Shown here: positions 31,088 to 39,647 of the stretch, one piece after another
Position numbering within the stretch: position 1 is the stretch's first letter
Layout of the letters: every line of letters starts with the position of its first letter
Source: Nocardioides sp. Root240
Lineage (GTDB): Bacteria; Actinomycetota; Actinomycetes; Propionibacteriales; Nocardioidaceae
Assembly (NCBI RefSeq): GCF_001428825.1
Contig: NZ_LMIT01000011.1
Span: 161,588 to 225,587, forward strand
Direction: 5' to 3'
Length of the DNA: 64,000 nucleotides
Translations under genes and position numbers: made by a program
The notes under the pieces: generated by a model
Told to the model about the DNA's origin: nothing
The model's input: the letters and a program-made list of their open reading frames with translations, nothing else
Database searches by the model: none

Positions 31088-33835
31088 TCACGACCAGTTC
31101 ATCCTCTCGTTGGACTCTCCGTTGCGGTCCGCGACGTCGAGCTGGCGGGATGCGACGTCGGCGGCGTGGCCGCGGACGTACGCCGTGAAGCTGTGCCCGT
31201 CGACGACGAGCTCGACGGCGTCGGGCATGGCCGCCTGGACGACCACGGTCCGGCTGCCGCTGCGGCCACCGGACGCGGACTCGCGTCCGCGGGGCCCTCG
31301 CTCGACGCCGAGCCGGCGGCCGGTCTCGGCCCAGATGCCGAGGTTGCGCTCGCGCTGGGACGGCTTCCCGCTGATGTAGGCCTCCCAGCCGGTCTCCTGC
31401 TCGCCCCACAGGATGTTCGCGCCGCCCTTGACGATCTGCGACACCCGGTCGTAGTAGCGCCCGCCGGAGCCGTAGCCGCCGCCAGCGAAGGCGCGGCGCG
31501 GTCCGTCGTACAGGCCGCCGTTCGCGTCCTCCCGCTTCGGATCGGCGCCGAGCAGTTCGTCGATCCCACCAGGCTGACGCCCGCCGCCACCCGTGGTGAG
31601 GTTCCGCTTGAAGACGTTGATGAACGTGTCGACTGACTTGCCGTCGACGCCGTTCAGCTTGTCGATGACGTCCTGGATCGGGCCCGAGGCGTGGTCGACG
31701 AGGCGGATCAGCGCCTTTCGCTCCTTGCCTGTCAGGTCGTACAGCGTGACCAGGTCTTCAACCTCAGCCATGGTCTCCGGGATCCCCATCGCGCGAATGT
31801 AGGTCCGGGCCTCCTTGGGCAGATCCCGGAACGCCTCGACGGCCGCGTAGACACCGGTGCCGTACAGCTCGGCCTCGCGCCGGCCGGCGGCCCAGGCGCG
31901 GTTGGCGCGCCGGATCTCGGTCTCGCTGGCGTCAGCGAGTTGGGCGAGCCGGAGCGCGCCCTCGCGGCCGGCTGCCTCCAGCTCTCTGATCAGGCCGCGG
32001 CGGAGCCCGCGGTCGGCCGCTTCCTCCGCGTTGATCCGGAAGTCGCGGAGCGCGCGGGTCTGCTCCTCGAGCTCGCCGATCCAGTCGCCGAGCGACACCT
32101 CGCTGTCGTTCAACGACTTCCCAAGGGTGATGAATGACGCCGCCGTGTCCATGGCGGCCTGGCGGTTCACCCGGAGGTGCTCGACTACGCGCTCCTGTGC
32201 GGCGACGCCGCGCTCGGTGTCCTCGAGCTCACGGATCTCGCGGGCCAGGCGGCGCATCTTGTCGGCGGTCGCGGCCGCTTCGTCGCCCCCACCCCCGAGG
32301 ACGATCAGCCCGGCCTTGAAGTCGTCTGTGAAGCCGTCCCACCAGCCCGACGACGGCTCGAGGAAGTCGGCGTACTGCTCCTTCAGCTGTGCCAGGGCGG
32401 CCTTCTTCGTCTCGAGCTCGGTCGCGGCGAGGCCGTCGTTGACGAGCTTGAGCCCGTCGGCGGCCTTGTCACCGGCGGATGCGAAGTCGAGCAGGATCCC
32501 GGCACCAGCACCTACCGCGGCGCCCCAAGGGCCGGCGAGGGTGCCCAACATGGCCAGCGAGGCCGTGTTGCTGAGCCCGACGCCGTCAGCCGCACCGGTG
32601 GCCGCGACGGTCAGGCCCGCGAGCGCAGCGGTGCCCTTTGCGGCAGCCGCGGCGGTGGCGCGGATGTCGCGTTCCTGCCCGCGGAGCGCCTTGATGCCAC
32701 CAACCACGCCGCCGGCCCGGAGCCCATCTCCCAAGGCACTCGAGCCGGCGATCCGAGTCTGGAGCCCGGCCGTCACCTGCAGCACCCGGTTCAGGGCGGT
32801 GTACCCGGCGATGGCAGTGAAGATCGGCGTACCGAGGTCGCTGTCAGCGATCGCAGCGACGGCCTTCGCGAACCCCGTGAGGATCTGCAGCACCGGGCCA
32901 CCGAGCGGCGCGGCGGCTTGGGTCACCTGCGCGAACGCTTCGGCGATCGCGACAACGAACTCCTCGACCGCGGGCCCGTTCTGCTGCACGTAGTCGAGGA
33001 ATCGCTCGACGTCCTGCCGGCCCTGGGGCGACGACGCCCACTCGTCGAACCCGTTGGCGACGTCCTTGAGCCAGGACACGAACCGGTCGTTCCCCGGGTC
33101 GAACGACATCCACAGCTCCGCCCCGGCGTGGGCGAGGGTGCCGACGAGCTCGGTGACGTCGCGGATCGCTGCCGGCGCCTCGTTCTCAAGGAACCCCAGG
33201 AACGGCGCCCACCGGTCGGTGGTCAGCGACGCCGTCGCCGAGGCAGCCGCGTCGCCACCTGCGCGCGAGGTCGCAGCGACGATGTCCTCCAACACCGACG
33301 CGAGCTGCTCGACGTTGCGCAAACTCTCCGTGAGCCCCGGGAACAGCTCCTGGGCGCCGGAGTCGCGGATGCCCTCGAGTAGCGGCATCAGCTGCTCGAA
33401 CTCCCGGACCCACTCCCGGGCCGCGGGAGCGATGCGGTCGAGCGCAAGCTCGGCGGCCTGCAGGTTCGCCACCGTCGGCTCGAGGCGCGCCTTCTCGACC
33501 TCCTTCAGCGCGTCCCCGACGCCCCGGGTTGCGACCAGCAGACCGCCGGCACCAACCGCAGCAGCGCCGAGGAGCCCACCAAGGCCCGCCGCCCCGGCCG
33601 CGGCAACGCCTCCGAGCGGGATGAACGCCGATCCGGCTGCGCCGAGGGCGTCGAGCACGATCCGGAGGCGGCCGGAGTAGCGGTCGAGCGCCTGGCCGGC
33701 GTCGTCGAGCTTGCGGCTGCTGTCGTCGACGTCGCCGCCAAACTTCCGCATCTCCCTCGACGCGGCCTCCATGACCCGCTGGTACTGCGTCGCGTTGGCG
33801 GACAGGATCACGTACAGCGACTGCGCCTCACTCAT
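31088..33835 (-). CDS. phage tail tape-measure protein
   Basis: A 915-residue protein that in siphophages sets tail length and is carried inside the tail tube. It begins with the typical YVILSANATQYQRVMEAASR and a helical region. A hydrophobic Gly/Ala-rich region follows (about 57-105), then long alpha-helical stretches, and a second Gly/Ala-rich segment around 400-450. The C-terminal part has GGSGGRYYDRV-type Gly/Tyr/Arg-rich sequence. At 1.5 angstrom per residue it would measure a tail of about 137 nm. It is the last gene of the long operon; no tail tube or tip gene follows. Confidence 0.85.
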   Translation of the reverse strand: MSEAQSLYVILSANATQYQRVMEAASREMRKFGGDVDDSSRKLDDAGQALDRYSGRLRIVLDALGAAGSAFIPLGGVAAAGAAGLGGLLGAAAVGAGGLLVATRGVGDALKEVEKARLEPTVANLQAAELALDRIAPAAREWVREFEQLMPLLEGIRDSGAQELFPGLTESLRNVEQLASVLEDIVAATSRAGGDAAASATASLTTDRWAPFLGFLENEAPAAIRDVTELVGTLAHAGAELWMSFDPGNDRFVSWLKDVANGFDEWASSPQGRQDVERFLDYVQQNGPAVEEFVVAIAEAFAQVTQAAAPLGGPVLQILTGFAKAVAAIADSDLGTPIFTAIAGYTALNRVLQVTAGLQTRIAGSSALGDGLRAGGVVGGIKALRGQERDIRATAAAAAKGTAALAGLTVAATGAADGVGLSNTASLAMLGTLAGPWGAAVGAGAGILLDFASAGDKAADGLKLVNDGLAATELETKKAALAQLKEQYADFLEPSSGWWDGFTDDFKAGLIVLGGGGDEAAATADKMRRLAREIRELEDTERGVAAQERVVEHLRVNRQAAMDTAASFITLGKSLNDSEVSLGDWIGELEEQTRALRDFRINAEEAADRGLRRGLIRELEAAGREGALRLAQLADASETEIRRANRAWAAGRREAELYGTGVYAAVEAFRDLPKEARTYIRAMGIPETMAEVEDLVTLYDLTGKERKALIRLVDHASGPIQDVIDKLNGVDGKSVDTFINVFKRNLTTGGGGRQPGGIDELLGADPKREDANGGLYDGPRRAFAGGGYGSGGRYYDRVSQIVKGGANILWGEQETGWEAYISGKPSQRERNLGIWAETGRRLGVERGPRGRESASGGRSGSRTVVVQAAMPDAVELVVDGHSFTAYVRGHAADVASRQLDVADRNGESNERMNWS

Positions 33836-34412
33836 CGCCGCTCACCTCCTCGGTCGTCGTCGTACGGCCCGGGGGCCGGCCGACGGTCAGTTGGGACGAC
33901 TCGTTGAGGTTTCGGCACACCATGAACAGGCGCCCTGCGTCGCCGCGGGTGCCGGCATTGACGATGTCGGTCGCCTGGTCGACGGTCAGGGGCTTCACCG
34001 AACAGCTGGCGACCAGGGCCGGGAAGAACGTCTCCGGGTTGAAGACCATCCCGAGCTTGGCCTGGTCGTCAGTCGGGGGATGTGCGCGCTGGAGGGCGTC
34101 GTACCGGTCCGGCCGCATCGCGCGGAGGTGGAACTCGATCGCGAGGTCGGCGGCAGCGGCGGTCTTCTCGTCGACCACCGCCTGGGCGGCCACTACGTTC
34201 GGGTGTTCGTCGACCGGCACGTCGTCGTCAGTGTGGCGGGCCGCAACCTCACGACGGATCCGGGTGAGTTGGACGCGGGCAGCTGCGACGGCCTGGACCG
34301 CTGCCCGGTCGTGCAGGGTGATCCACTCCTCGGGCAGCGGCCGGTTGGCGAGCCGCTCGATGGCGGCGGCCCAGACGGCTGGCTCCGTCGTGTCGTTCGT
34401 CTGCGCGGTCAT
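33828..34412 (-). CDS. element protein before the tape measure (possible tail assembly chaperone)
   Basis: A 194-residue acidic, largely helical protein. Its position directly upstream of a tape-measure gene, with an 8-nt overlap, is where tail assembly chaperones lie in siphophages. No frameshift signal or fused second product was found, which would be usual for that class, so the role is only inferred from position. It starts at 34412 in a TGATG overlap. Confidence 0.5.
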   Translation of the reverse strand: MTAQTNDTTEPAVWAAAIERLANRPLPEEWITLHDRAAVQAVAAARVQLTRIRREVAARHTDDDVPVDEHPNVVAAQAVVDEKTAAAADLAIEFHLRAMRPDRYDALQRAHPPTDDQAKLGMVFNPETFFPALVASCSVKPLTVDQATDIVNAGTRGDAGRLFMVCRNLNESSQLTVGRPPGRTTTTEEVSGDE

Positions 34413-35236
34413 CAGCGGGCACCCAACCGAGGCCTGCGGCGCGGGTTGTCGTCGATCCGCTGTTGGAGGAGGCCTTCCGTGACGTCCTGCAGTTCGCTGG
34501 GCAGCGCTTCCAGGCTGTCCGACTCATCGCGGCGCCGATCGCGGACCACCCTGTCACTGGCGCCGACTGGCTCGCCGGGCACGTTGGCCGGGATCGGGTT
34601 CGGGTCGACCGCGGCGGCCGGCTCCTCCACCGACTCGCCGAAAGCCGGCTCCGCGGAGGAACCGCGGCCGCGGCGTGCTGCCCGCTCGACAGCAGCGTCC
34701 ACCTCGCGACGAGCGGCGTCGAACGGCACCATCAACTCCTCGGCCTCAGCGAGGGCTTGCTGGGCCTGGGCTCGCTTGACGTGCGTCTTGCGTGCCTTCC
34801 GGCGGATGTGGTCCCGCCAGTCGTCGGCACGTTCACGCAGGAGGTGCCGCTCTACGGCCTCGAGGATCACGTGGTAGCCCGTGAAGAAGTCCACTGCGTG
34901 CTCGAGCCCCTGCCACTCCTCCAGCTCGGGGCGCGGCGGCGCCTCTAGTCCCTGCAAGGTCGCGGCGGCGAGGTCTCGCCGGTGCTGCGCGATCCGCTCC
35001 CGGTTACGAGCATCCATCGAAGCCGCGGCCTCGCCGTTCTGCTGCTCGGACTCGATGAGCCGCTGGCGCACCCTGTGCAGCTCTGCGAACTCCGGGGCGT
35101 CGGACAGCACGTCCGGAACCGGGGAGCCCTGGCGGTGTCCCGGCTGGATACCCGGGATCTTCCGCCAGGCGTCCCACTGTTCGAGGGTGAGCACGCCGTC
35201 CTCGATCTCCTGGCCGGCGATCTTGATCTTCTTCAT
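34412..35236 (-). CDS. element protein, charged helical, 274 residues
   Basis: Begins MKKIKIAGQEIEDGVLTLEQ, a small beta-like start. A long charged helical middle follows (about 55-195, Arg/Glu-rich, coiled-coil-like), then a Pro/Glu-rich tail and the ending RRRPRLGAR. No known phage domain is recognised. It is the second-longest structural candidate between the terminase-like gene and the tape measure. Confidence 0.55.
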   Translation of the reverse strand: MKKIKIAGQEIEDGVLTLEQWDAWRKIPGIQPGHRQGSPVPDVLSDAPEFAELHRVRQRLIESEQQNGEAAASMDARNRERIAQHRRDLAAATLQGLEAPPRPELEEWQGLEHAVDFFTGYHVILEAVERHLLRERADDWRDHIRRKARKTHVKRAQAQQALAEAEELMVPFDAARREVDAAVERAARRGRGSSAEPAFGESVEEPAAAVDPNPIPANVPGEPVGASDRVVRDRRRDESDSLEALPSELQDVTEGLLQQRIDDNPRRRPRLGAR

Positions 35237-35238
35237 CG

Positions 35239-35481
35239 TCAGTTCTCCTGTTCGTTGAGCCCCAGGGCGAGCCGGATCTCGGCCTCGCGGTCAGGGGGAA
35301 GGACCTGCTTGAAGCGCTGCAGCGCCACGCTCTCCGTGCGAGTCAGCCCACCAGCGGCCTTCTTCCTCTCGAGCTCGGCGACTCGCTTTCGCAGCGAGCG
35401 GATACCGAAGGCCCCGCCGTTCTTCCCGGGCCCTTCGCGACCTGCCACCAGTGGCCGGTCGCCTCTGTACGTCCTCTTCAT
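35239..35481 (-). CDS. small basic element protein, 80 residues
   Basis: MKRTYRGDRPLVAGREGPGK, then SLRKRVAELERKKAAGGLT (a short coiled coil) and LALGLNEQEN at the end. Two nucleotides separate it from the downstream gene, and its ATG overlaps the terminase-like gene's stop (TGATG). Function not recognised. Confidence 0.6.
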   Translation of the reverse strand: MKRTYRGDRPLVAGREGPGKNGGAFGIRSLRKRVAELERKKAAGGLTRTESVALQRFKQVLPPDREAEIRLALGLNEQEN

Positions 35482-36077
35482 CAGTCGTCTCCTTCGTAGG
35501 GGGTTGTGGTCATCGGGTCGTCGCCGGTGTCGCCGTCGACAAGGCCCACGTACTCCGCCAGGTCTGCTTCCAACTCGCGCTTGAGCGCAAGGAGGTGGTG
35601 GACGATCTCCTCGTCCGTGAGCTCGTCGAGGTCGATGTCGTCATCGAGCGCCGACCGGCCAACCTCGTCCGCGGGGAGGAGCTGCTGGATCCGAGCCGAC
35701 GCCTCTACCAAACGGGCCACCTCGTTCGGACGAAGTGCTCCCGGGGCCGCGGCGATTTCGGCCAAGCCCTTCCCTCCGACGGTGAGCAAGGCCCTCGCCA
35801 CATTGACGTTCCGCTTCGCCAGCTCTCGCCGAGCGTCGCGGAGCTCGGTCTGCCAGAGCCGGTCCTGCTCGGCATCCCAGGCACGCGCCCGCAACACCCA
35901 CGCGTGCTGCGATGACCAGCCGTCGATGAGGCGCTTCGACTTGCCGATGCTCTGCTGAACCTTCGCTGTACTCCTCGACAGGCCTATGTCGCGGTACGCC
36001 TTGAAGGCCTCCCATGCAGGGTTGCTCTCGCCTGGCTGGCGGTCCCAGGGGTTCAGGTGACCGCTGGACCCCGTCAT
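35481..36077 (-). CDS. terminase small subunit-like protein
   Basis: A 198-residue protein. The N-terminus, NPWDRQPGESNPAWEAFKAY followed by RDIGLSRSTAKVQQSIGKS and LIDGWSSQHAWVLRARAWD, is the pattern of the WDRQPGES...YRD.G..RS..KVA..LGKS...ERWSS...W..RA.AWD phage proteins usually annotated as small terminase or DNA-packaging proteins. That region is a helix-turn-helix-like DNA-binding domain. The C-terminal half is acidic and helical. No large terminase gene is present, so it would need a helper's packaging motor. The annotation is from memory of the motif. Confidence 0.65.
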   Translation of the reverse strand: MTGSSGHLNPWDRQPGESNPAWEAFKAYRDIGLSRSTAKVQQSIGKSKRLIDGWSSQHAWVLRARAWDAEQDRLWQTELRDARRELAKRNVNVARALLTVGGKGLAEIAAAPGALRPNEVARLVEASARIQQLLPADEVGRSALDDDIDLDELTDEEIVHHLLALKRELEADLAEYVGLVDGDTGDDPMTTTPYEGDD

Positions 36078-36223
36078 GCGGGGTCCTCGAGGTACGGCTG
36101 GCAGTCGCGACAGGCTCGTTCCTTCTTGCCGATATGGATGCCGCAGCGCGGGCAGGTCGGCGACCGTGAACCGCGTACGAGGGCGCCGGGAGCGTTGGTG
36201 AGCAGTCGTCGGGGCTCAGGCAC
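36074..36223 (-). CDS. 49-residue zinc-ribbon protein
   Basis: Very short gene with a clear zinc-ribbon: CPRCG and, 14 residues on, CRDC. The start GTG 36223 lies 8 nt inside the previous gene's end, and the stop overlaps the terminase-like ATG (ATGA). Such small zinc proteins are common in actinophages; function unknown. Confidence 0.7.
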   Translation of the reverse strand: MPEPRRLLTNAPGALVRGSRSPTCPRCGIHIGKKERACRDCQPYLEDPA

Positions 36224-36479
36224 TGCTGCTCCCCTCGTCTCGGCTCGTCACGTCGGCGACAACGGTCCGGATCTCGTGGGCGACCTCGAGCAGGACCGCC
36301 CGCTGCCGGCGGCACTCGTGGGCGAGCACCTCGACGACGTCGGCCAGGACGTGCGGGTGCGCGAGCCAGCCGGCGTCAGTCAGCGCCGCGGCGACATCTC
36401 CCGGCTCCGGTGCGGTCCGGGCAGACTGGAGCGCCAGCGCAGCCAGCTGAACGGCGCGGTCGTCGGCCAGGGCAGTCAC
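36216..36479 (-). CDS. unknown small element protein, 87 residues
   Basis: Helical Ala/Val-rich protein from GTG 36479 (VTALADDRAVQLAALALQSA), including HPHVLADVVEVLAHECRRQ. It overlaps both neighbours (4 nt and 8 nt). No domain recognised. Confidence 0.6.
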   Translation of the reverse strand: MTALADDRAVQLAALALQSARTAPEPGDVAAALTDAGWLAHPHVLADVVEVLAHECRRQRAVLLEVAHEIRTVVADVTSRDEGSSSA

Positions 36480-36664
36480 TTCGCACGCTCCAGGTGACGG
36501 CGTACCCGGTCGCCGCAGACCGCCACCCGCGGCCGGCCGTCGCCCAGGATCGTCCAACACGGAGTCTCGGCGACGGCGTCCTCGTGCACAGGGCAGGAGC
36601 CGCTGAGGACGACCATGAACGCTGCCCGGGGCAGCGTCTCCGTCTGGTGCTCCAGGCCTGTCAT
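36476..36664 (-). CDS. unknown small Cys-containing element protein, 62 residues
   Basis: From ATG 36664. It includes GSCPVHEDAVAETPCWTILG and VAVCGDRVRRHL; three Cys and a His could bind zinc. Four-nucleotide overlaps on both sides place it in the operon. Longer in-frame readings lack a start signal. Confidence 0.6.
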   Translation of the reverse strand: MTGLEHQTETLPRAAFMVVLSGSCPVHEDAVAETPCWTILGDGRPRVAVCGDRVRRHLERAK

Positions 36665-36936
36665 CGGATACCTCCGGTCGGGCCGCGGTCGCGGCAGTGG
36701 TCGGCAGCTGTGTCGACCGCGGCGCGGGTCAGCTCGCCCGACGTGTCCCACGAGCCAGGCGATGCCGCGCAACGGTGGGCCAGCTCCTCAACCACGGCGA
36801 CGAGAAGGAGCTCGCGGCCAAGGTGGAGCTCGGCGCCGACGAGGGTGTCCACGACGGCGCCACGGCGGCTGTCGAGGCCAGCGATCTCAACGACCATGTC
36901 GGCCAGACGCTCGGCCTGCTCGCGGAGGCCGGTCAC
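36661..36936 (-). CDS. unknown small element protein, 91 residues
   Basis: From GTG 36936 (VTGLREQAERLADMVVEIAG). Helical, ending DHCRDRGPTGGIR. The start overlaps the upstream stop and the stop overlaps the downstream ATG, each by 4 nt. No family recognised. Confidence 0.6.
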   Translation of the reverse strand: MTGLREQAERLADMVVEIAGLDSRRGAVVDTLVGAELHLGRELLLVAVVEELAHRCAASPGSWDTSGELTRAAVDTAADHCRDRGPTGGIR

Positions 36937-37106
36937 GACGCGGCCCCCCGACCGGTCGACGGCACAGCCACCAGGTGCGGGCGAGGCCGCGATCCCACTT
37001 GGTCGAGGTCTGCGCGCGCCTCGATTCCTAGGTCTGCCAGCAACCCCAAGACGGCGCGTGCTTCGTCGACGGTGTCGGTGATGACGTCGAACTCGATGCG
37101 GATCAC
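36933..37106 (-). CDS. unknown 57-residue element protein
   Basis: From GTG 37106: MIRIEFDVITDTVDEARAVL followed by GLLADLGIEARADLD. The beta-alpha-beta feel and GTGA overlaps on both sides (37103 and 36933) support a real gene despite its size. Function unknown. Confidence 0.6.
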   Translation of the reverse strand: MIRIEFDVITDTVDEARAVLGLLADLGIEARADLDQVGSRPRPHLVAVPSTGRGAAS

Positions 37107-37864
37107 TGCGCTGCCCGCCAGGGGTCGTTGTGGGCGTCTGACACGTGACCGGTCCGCACGCTTGGACGGCGGGCAAGGGCCACCCGGACCTCCTGAGCGA
37201 GCACGTTGGCGATCGCTTTCGGGTGCATTGAGCTGGCCTCGGCGAGCCGGTCTGCCGTGTACCCGTCGACGTCAGCGAGTTTCAGTCCGTGGTCGGCATC
37301 GAGGTACCACTCCACGGCGTCGAAGCGCGTGTACGGATCGTCTGACTCCGGATCGATGCCGTCGTCGATCGGCCGTCGACGCGGCAGCGTTGATGCCGAC
37401 GAGCGAAGCGAGTCGGAACTGGGGAGAGGGAGAGGGCTAGGGAGGTTGTCCGGCTGGGCGGACACTTCCGCGGACACTTCGCCGGACAGTTCTGCGGACA
37501 TTTCCTCGCGCGAAGCGTCCGGCATGGCGGACACTTCGGTGAGCAGGACGTACCGATTGCCGGCGCGACCGTTCTTGCCGCTGTTCGATCCTTCGCGCTG
37601 CAGGAGCGCCGGGCGGGTGGCGGTCGCCGAGGCCAGGGCGGAGACAGCCTCGGAGATCCGCTGCCTGTGCTCGCCGCTCCACGCCGCCAGCCACGCCATG
37701 CGTGGCCGGCACCTGAACGGCGGCCGCCGGTCGTACGTGTCGAGCGCGAGCAGCATCAGCACGAGGCGCTCCCGCGGGGTCGTCCAGTCAGCGGGCAGCG
37801 ACGTGACCCATGCGACAGCCGGGCGGTCGCCGTCGACGTCCATCGGCGCGATCCCGCGGCTCAC
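37103..37864 (-). CDS. replication-initiator-like helix-turn-helix protein
   Basis: A 253-residue protein. Residues about 15-80 (AVAWVTSLPADWTTPRERLV, then LLALDTYDRRPPFRCRPRMA, later AWSGEHRQRISEAVSAL) form a winged-helix domain like those of phage replication O-type or RepA-like initiators. RYVLLTEV closes the wing. The middle is Ser/Glu-rich and flexible; the C-terminal part is helical. The start GTG 37864 overlaps the upstream stop by 4 nt. A role in replicating the excised element is inferred. Confidence 0.6.
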   Translation of the reverse strand: MSRGIAPMDVDGDRPAVAWVTSLPADWTTPRERLVLMLLALDTYDRRPPFRCRPRMAWLAAWSGEHRQRISEAVSALASATATRPALLQREGSNSGKNGRAGNRYVLLTEVSAMPDASREEMSAELSGEVSAEVSAQPDNLPSPLPLPSSDSLRSSASTLPRRRPIDDGIDPESDDPYTRFDAVEWYLDADHGLKLADVDGYTADRLAEASSMHPKAIANVLAQEVRVALARRPSVRTGHVSDAHNDPWRAAQ

Positions 37865-38088
37865 GCGAGTACCCCGCGAGAGCGCGCCAGACGCTCGGAC
37901 ACACCCGCGTGGCAGACCGGGCACGGCTTCGGCCGGCCTGCCTCGTCTTCTCCGATCCAGGCGTCGCGGCAGAACTGCTCGTGGAGCAGCTCGTCGATCC
38001 GCCGCCGGCGGTCATCGGCAGCTGCAGCCTCGAGCTCCGCTTCCCGGGCCTCCCGAACGTCTTGCGAGCAGGTGGGCGGGTCCCACAT
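37861..38088 (-). CDS. small Cys-rich element protein, 75 residues
   Basis: From ATG 38088: MWDPPTCSQDV, a helical Glu/Ala/Arg stretch, then EQFCRDAW and KPCPVCHAG. Cys-His pairs suggest a zinc finger. TGATG overlap with the AlpA-like gene upstream and 4-nt overlap downstream. Confidence 0.65.
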   Translation of the reverse strand: MWDPPTCSQDVREAREAELEAAAADDRRRRIDELLHEQFCRDAWIGEDEAGRPKPCPVCHAGVSERLARSRGVLA

Positions 38089-38294
38089 CAGCTTGCCCTC
38101 GGGTCCACGATGCCCTCGTCCAGCCAACTGGAGAGATCCGCGAGGCGATAGCACACCCGCTGACCCCGCTTGATGTATCGCGGGCCCTCTCCGAGGCGGC
38201 GCAGCCGACGGAGGTTGACGACGGAGTAGCCGAGCAGTTCGGCGGCCTCGGCATCGGAGACGTACCCGGGAAGCTGAATGGCGGTCGACGACAT
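38088..38294 (-). CDS. AlpA/excisionase-like MerR-type helix-turn-helix protein
   Basis: A 68-residue DNA-binding protein: YVSDAEAAELLGYSVVNLRR, then LRRLGEGPRYIKRGQRVCYR and LADLSSWL. This is the helix-turn-helix 17/AlpA form used as excisionase or activator in phages, satellites and islands. ATG 38294 has GAGAGGA upstream; an ATG at 38342 has none. It is the first gene of the 13-gene operon, so it likely decides when the element turns on. Confidence 0.8.
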   Translation of the reverse strand: MSSTAIQLPGYVSDAEAAELLGYSVVNLRRLRRLGEGPRYIKRGQRVCYRLADLSSWLDEGIVDPRAS

Positions 38295-38543
38295 GGGACC
38301 GGTCCTCTCGAAAAGCACGCAGCACCCGGGTGGGGTGGCCATTGCTGGCCGGGCTTCACGGCAGTCGCGGCGAGTCGATCACCGGGTGCTTTCGAAGCTC
38401 CGCAGGTTGGGTGCTGCTGCCACTGAGGGACCTGATCGCGTGCGGTCGCGAACTGATGAGATCAGACTACTCAGCGCCTCGGTTGAGCGCGGATCATCAC
38501 TCGCGATCGGCATCGCGGGCGCTCTGCAGATAGGGTCGGCTGC

Positions 38544-39590
38544 GTGGATTCGACCCCCCGCGGCCTTCTCGTTCGCGCCTTCCGCTGGTGGCGGAGTGCA
38601 GGGTGGCGACCACAGTTCGTCGCGCTGCTGGGCTGCGCGGGAATCGGCCTCATAGGCGCGTCGCTAATCCCTGGCCCGGGCGTCGACGACGGCTGGCTGC
38701 GAGACGTGCTCATGACCGTCGGCTCGTCTATGGCGCTGTTCGCGCCGTTCTACTTCCTGACCAGGTCGCTGGACCACCATCTCGATCAGCTGGAGGAGCG
38801 CACCGCAGAGCAGGTGGAACAGGTGCGCGCCGAGACAGCGGACCAGGTTGAGCAGGTTCGCACGGAAGCCGCCGAGAACGCGACTGCCCTCACCGAGCAG
38901 GTCGCAGCGCTCCGCGCCGACGTCGACCAACGGCTCAGCGACGTCAATTCGGAGGTCCAAGCGCGCCTGGCTGCCCAATCTGAGGCGACAGGGGCCGCCT
39001 TCGCGGCCCTTCGATCAGATGCGTCCCGCGAGGCAGTCTGGGAGGCGCTCAACCGCGCCGGCCGCCAAGGTCTCGTCACCTACGACCGGCCGCCGAGGGT
39101 AGCTGTGCGTGGCTCGTCCCCGCGCCTCTACGTCAGCTTTGCCGTGGACGGGGCGAGCGTTCTTCCGCTCCGAATCCGGATCGAGGAGATCAACGGTCGC
39201 GCCCTGGCGACTGTCTTTTGGCCTGAGTCGGCGAGCGCCGTCGATGTACTCGTCAATCTTGGCACGGCGCTCGCGCAGCACACGCCCGCCTCATTCGACG
39301 TCGCCGCGCTGTTCAGCGGCCTGGCTGACCTGCTCGAGGTTGCGCGCGCCGACCACGATCAGCGCAAGGCGATCGAACTTTGCCCTCCCCAATGGGTGGT
39401 CTGCGATTGGGGCGTTGTGGCATACGACCAGCCGGGGCCGTACGGCGTCAACTTGAAGGCGTTGAGGCACCAGTACGAGCACGTCTCACAGAAGCCTTGG
39501 CTGGACGCCGACGCATGGGACAGGGCTTACGAAGCCGCGCTGCAACTCTTCCCCAAGGAGACGATGCGGCCACCTGCCCCGCGCCGCTAG
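38544..39590 (+). CDS. element cargo: two-TM coiled-coil protein of unknown function
   Basis: A 348-residue protein on the strand opposite to the element operon. Two membrane helices (about 23-45 and 53-72) precede a coiled coil (about 75-145, with heptad-like EQVEQVRAE repeats) and a C-terminal globular domain (about 165-345) with LYVSFAVDG, WVVCDWGVVAYDQP and YEHVSQKPWLD. Codon use looks less G/C-extreme than in chromosomal neighbours. The position beside the operon's divergent promoter region and the architecture suit a lysogenic-conversion or exclusion/defence gene; that is inference. Confidence 0.75.
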   Translation: MDSTPRGLLVRAFRWWRSAGWRPQFVALLGCAGIGLIGASLIPGPGVDDGWLRDVLMTVGSSMALFAPFYFLTRSLDHHLDQLEERTAEQVEQVRAETADQVEQVRTEAAENATALTEQVAALRADVDQRLSDVNSEVQARLAAQSEATGAAFAALRSDASREAVWEALNRAGRQGLVTYDRPPRVAVRGSSPRLYVSFAVDGASVLPLRIRIEEINGRALATVFWPESASAVDVLVNLGTALAQHTPASFDVAALFSGLADLLEVARADHDQRKAIELCPPQWVVCDWGVVAYDQPGPYGVNLKALRHQYEHVSQKPWLDADAWDRAYEAALQLFPKETMRPPAPRR

Positions 39591-39647
39591 CCTCGCGGCT
39601 GTCGCGGCGGCTGGGGGCGAGTGCCCGGAGCGTTAGAAGTTTGAGAC

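Noticed and set aside
30843..31409. N-terminal extension of the 97-residue element protein into the tape-measure gene
   Set aside because: Reads as Arg/Pro-rich shadow; AAGGAG precedes the ATG at 30842.
33828..34412. Programmed frameshift in the putative tail assembly chaperone
   Set aside because: No slippery sequence with a continuing second frame could be found before the tape-measure start; left as inference from position only.
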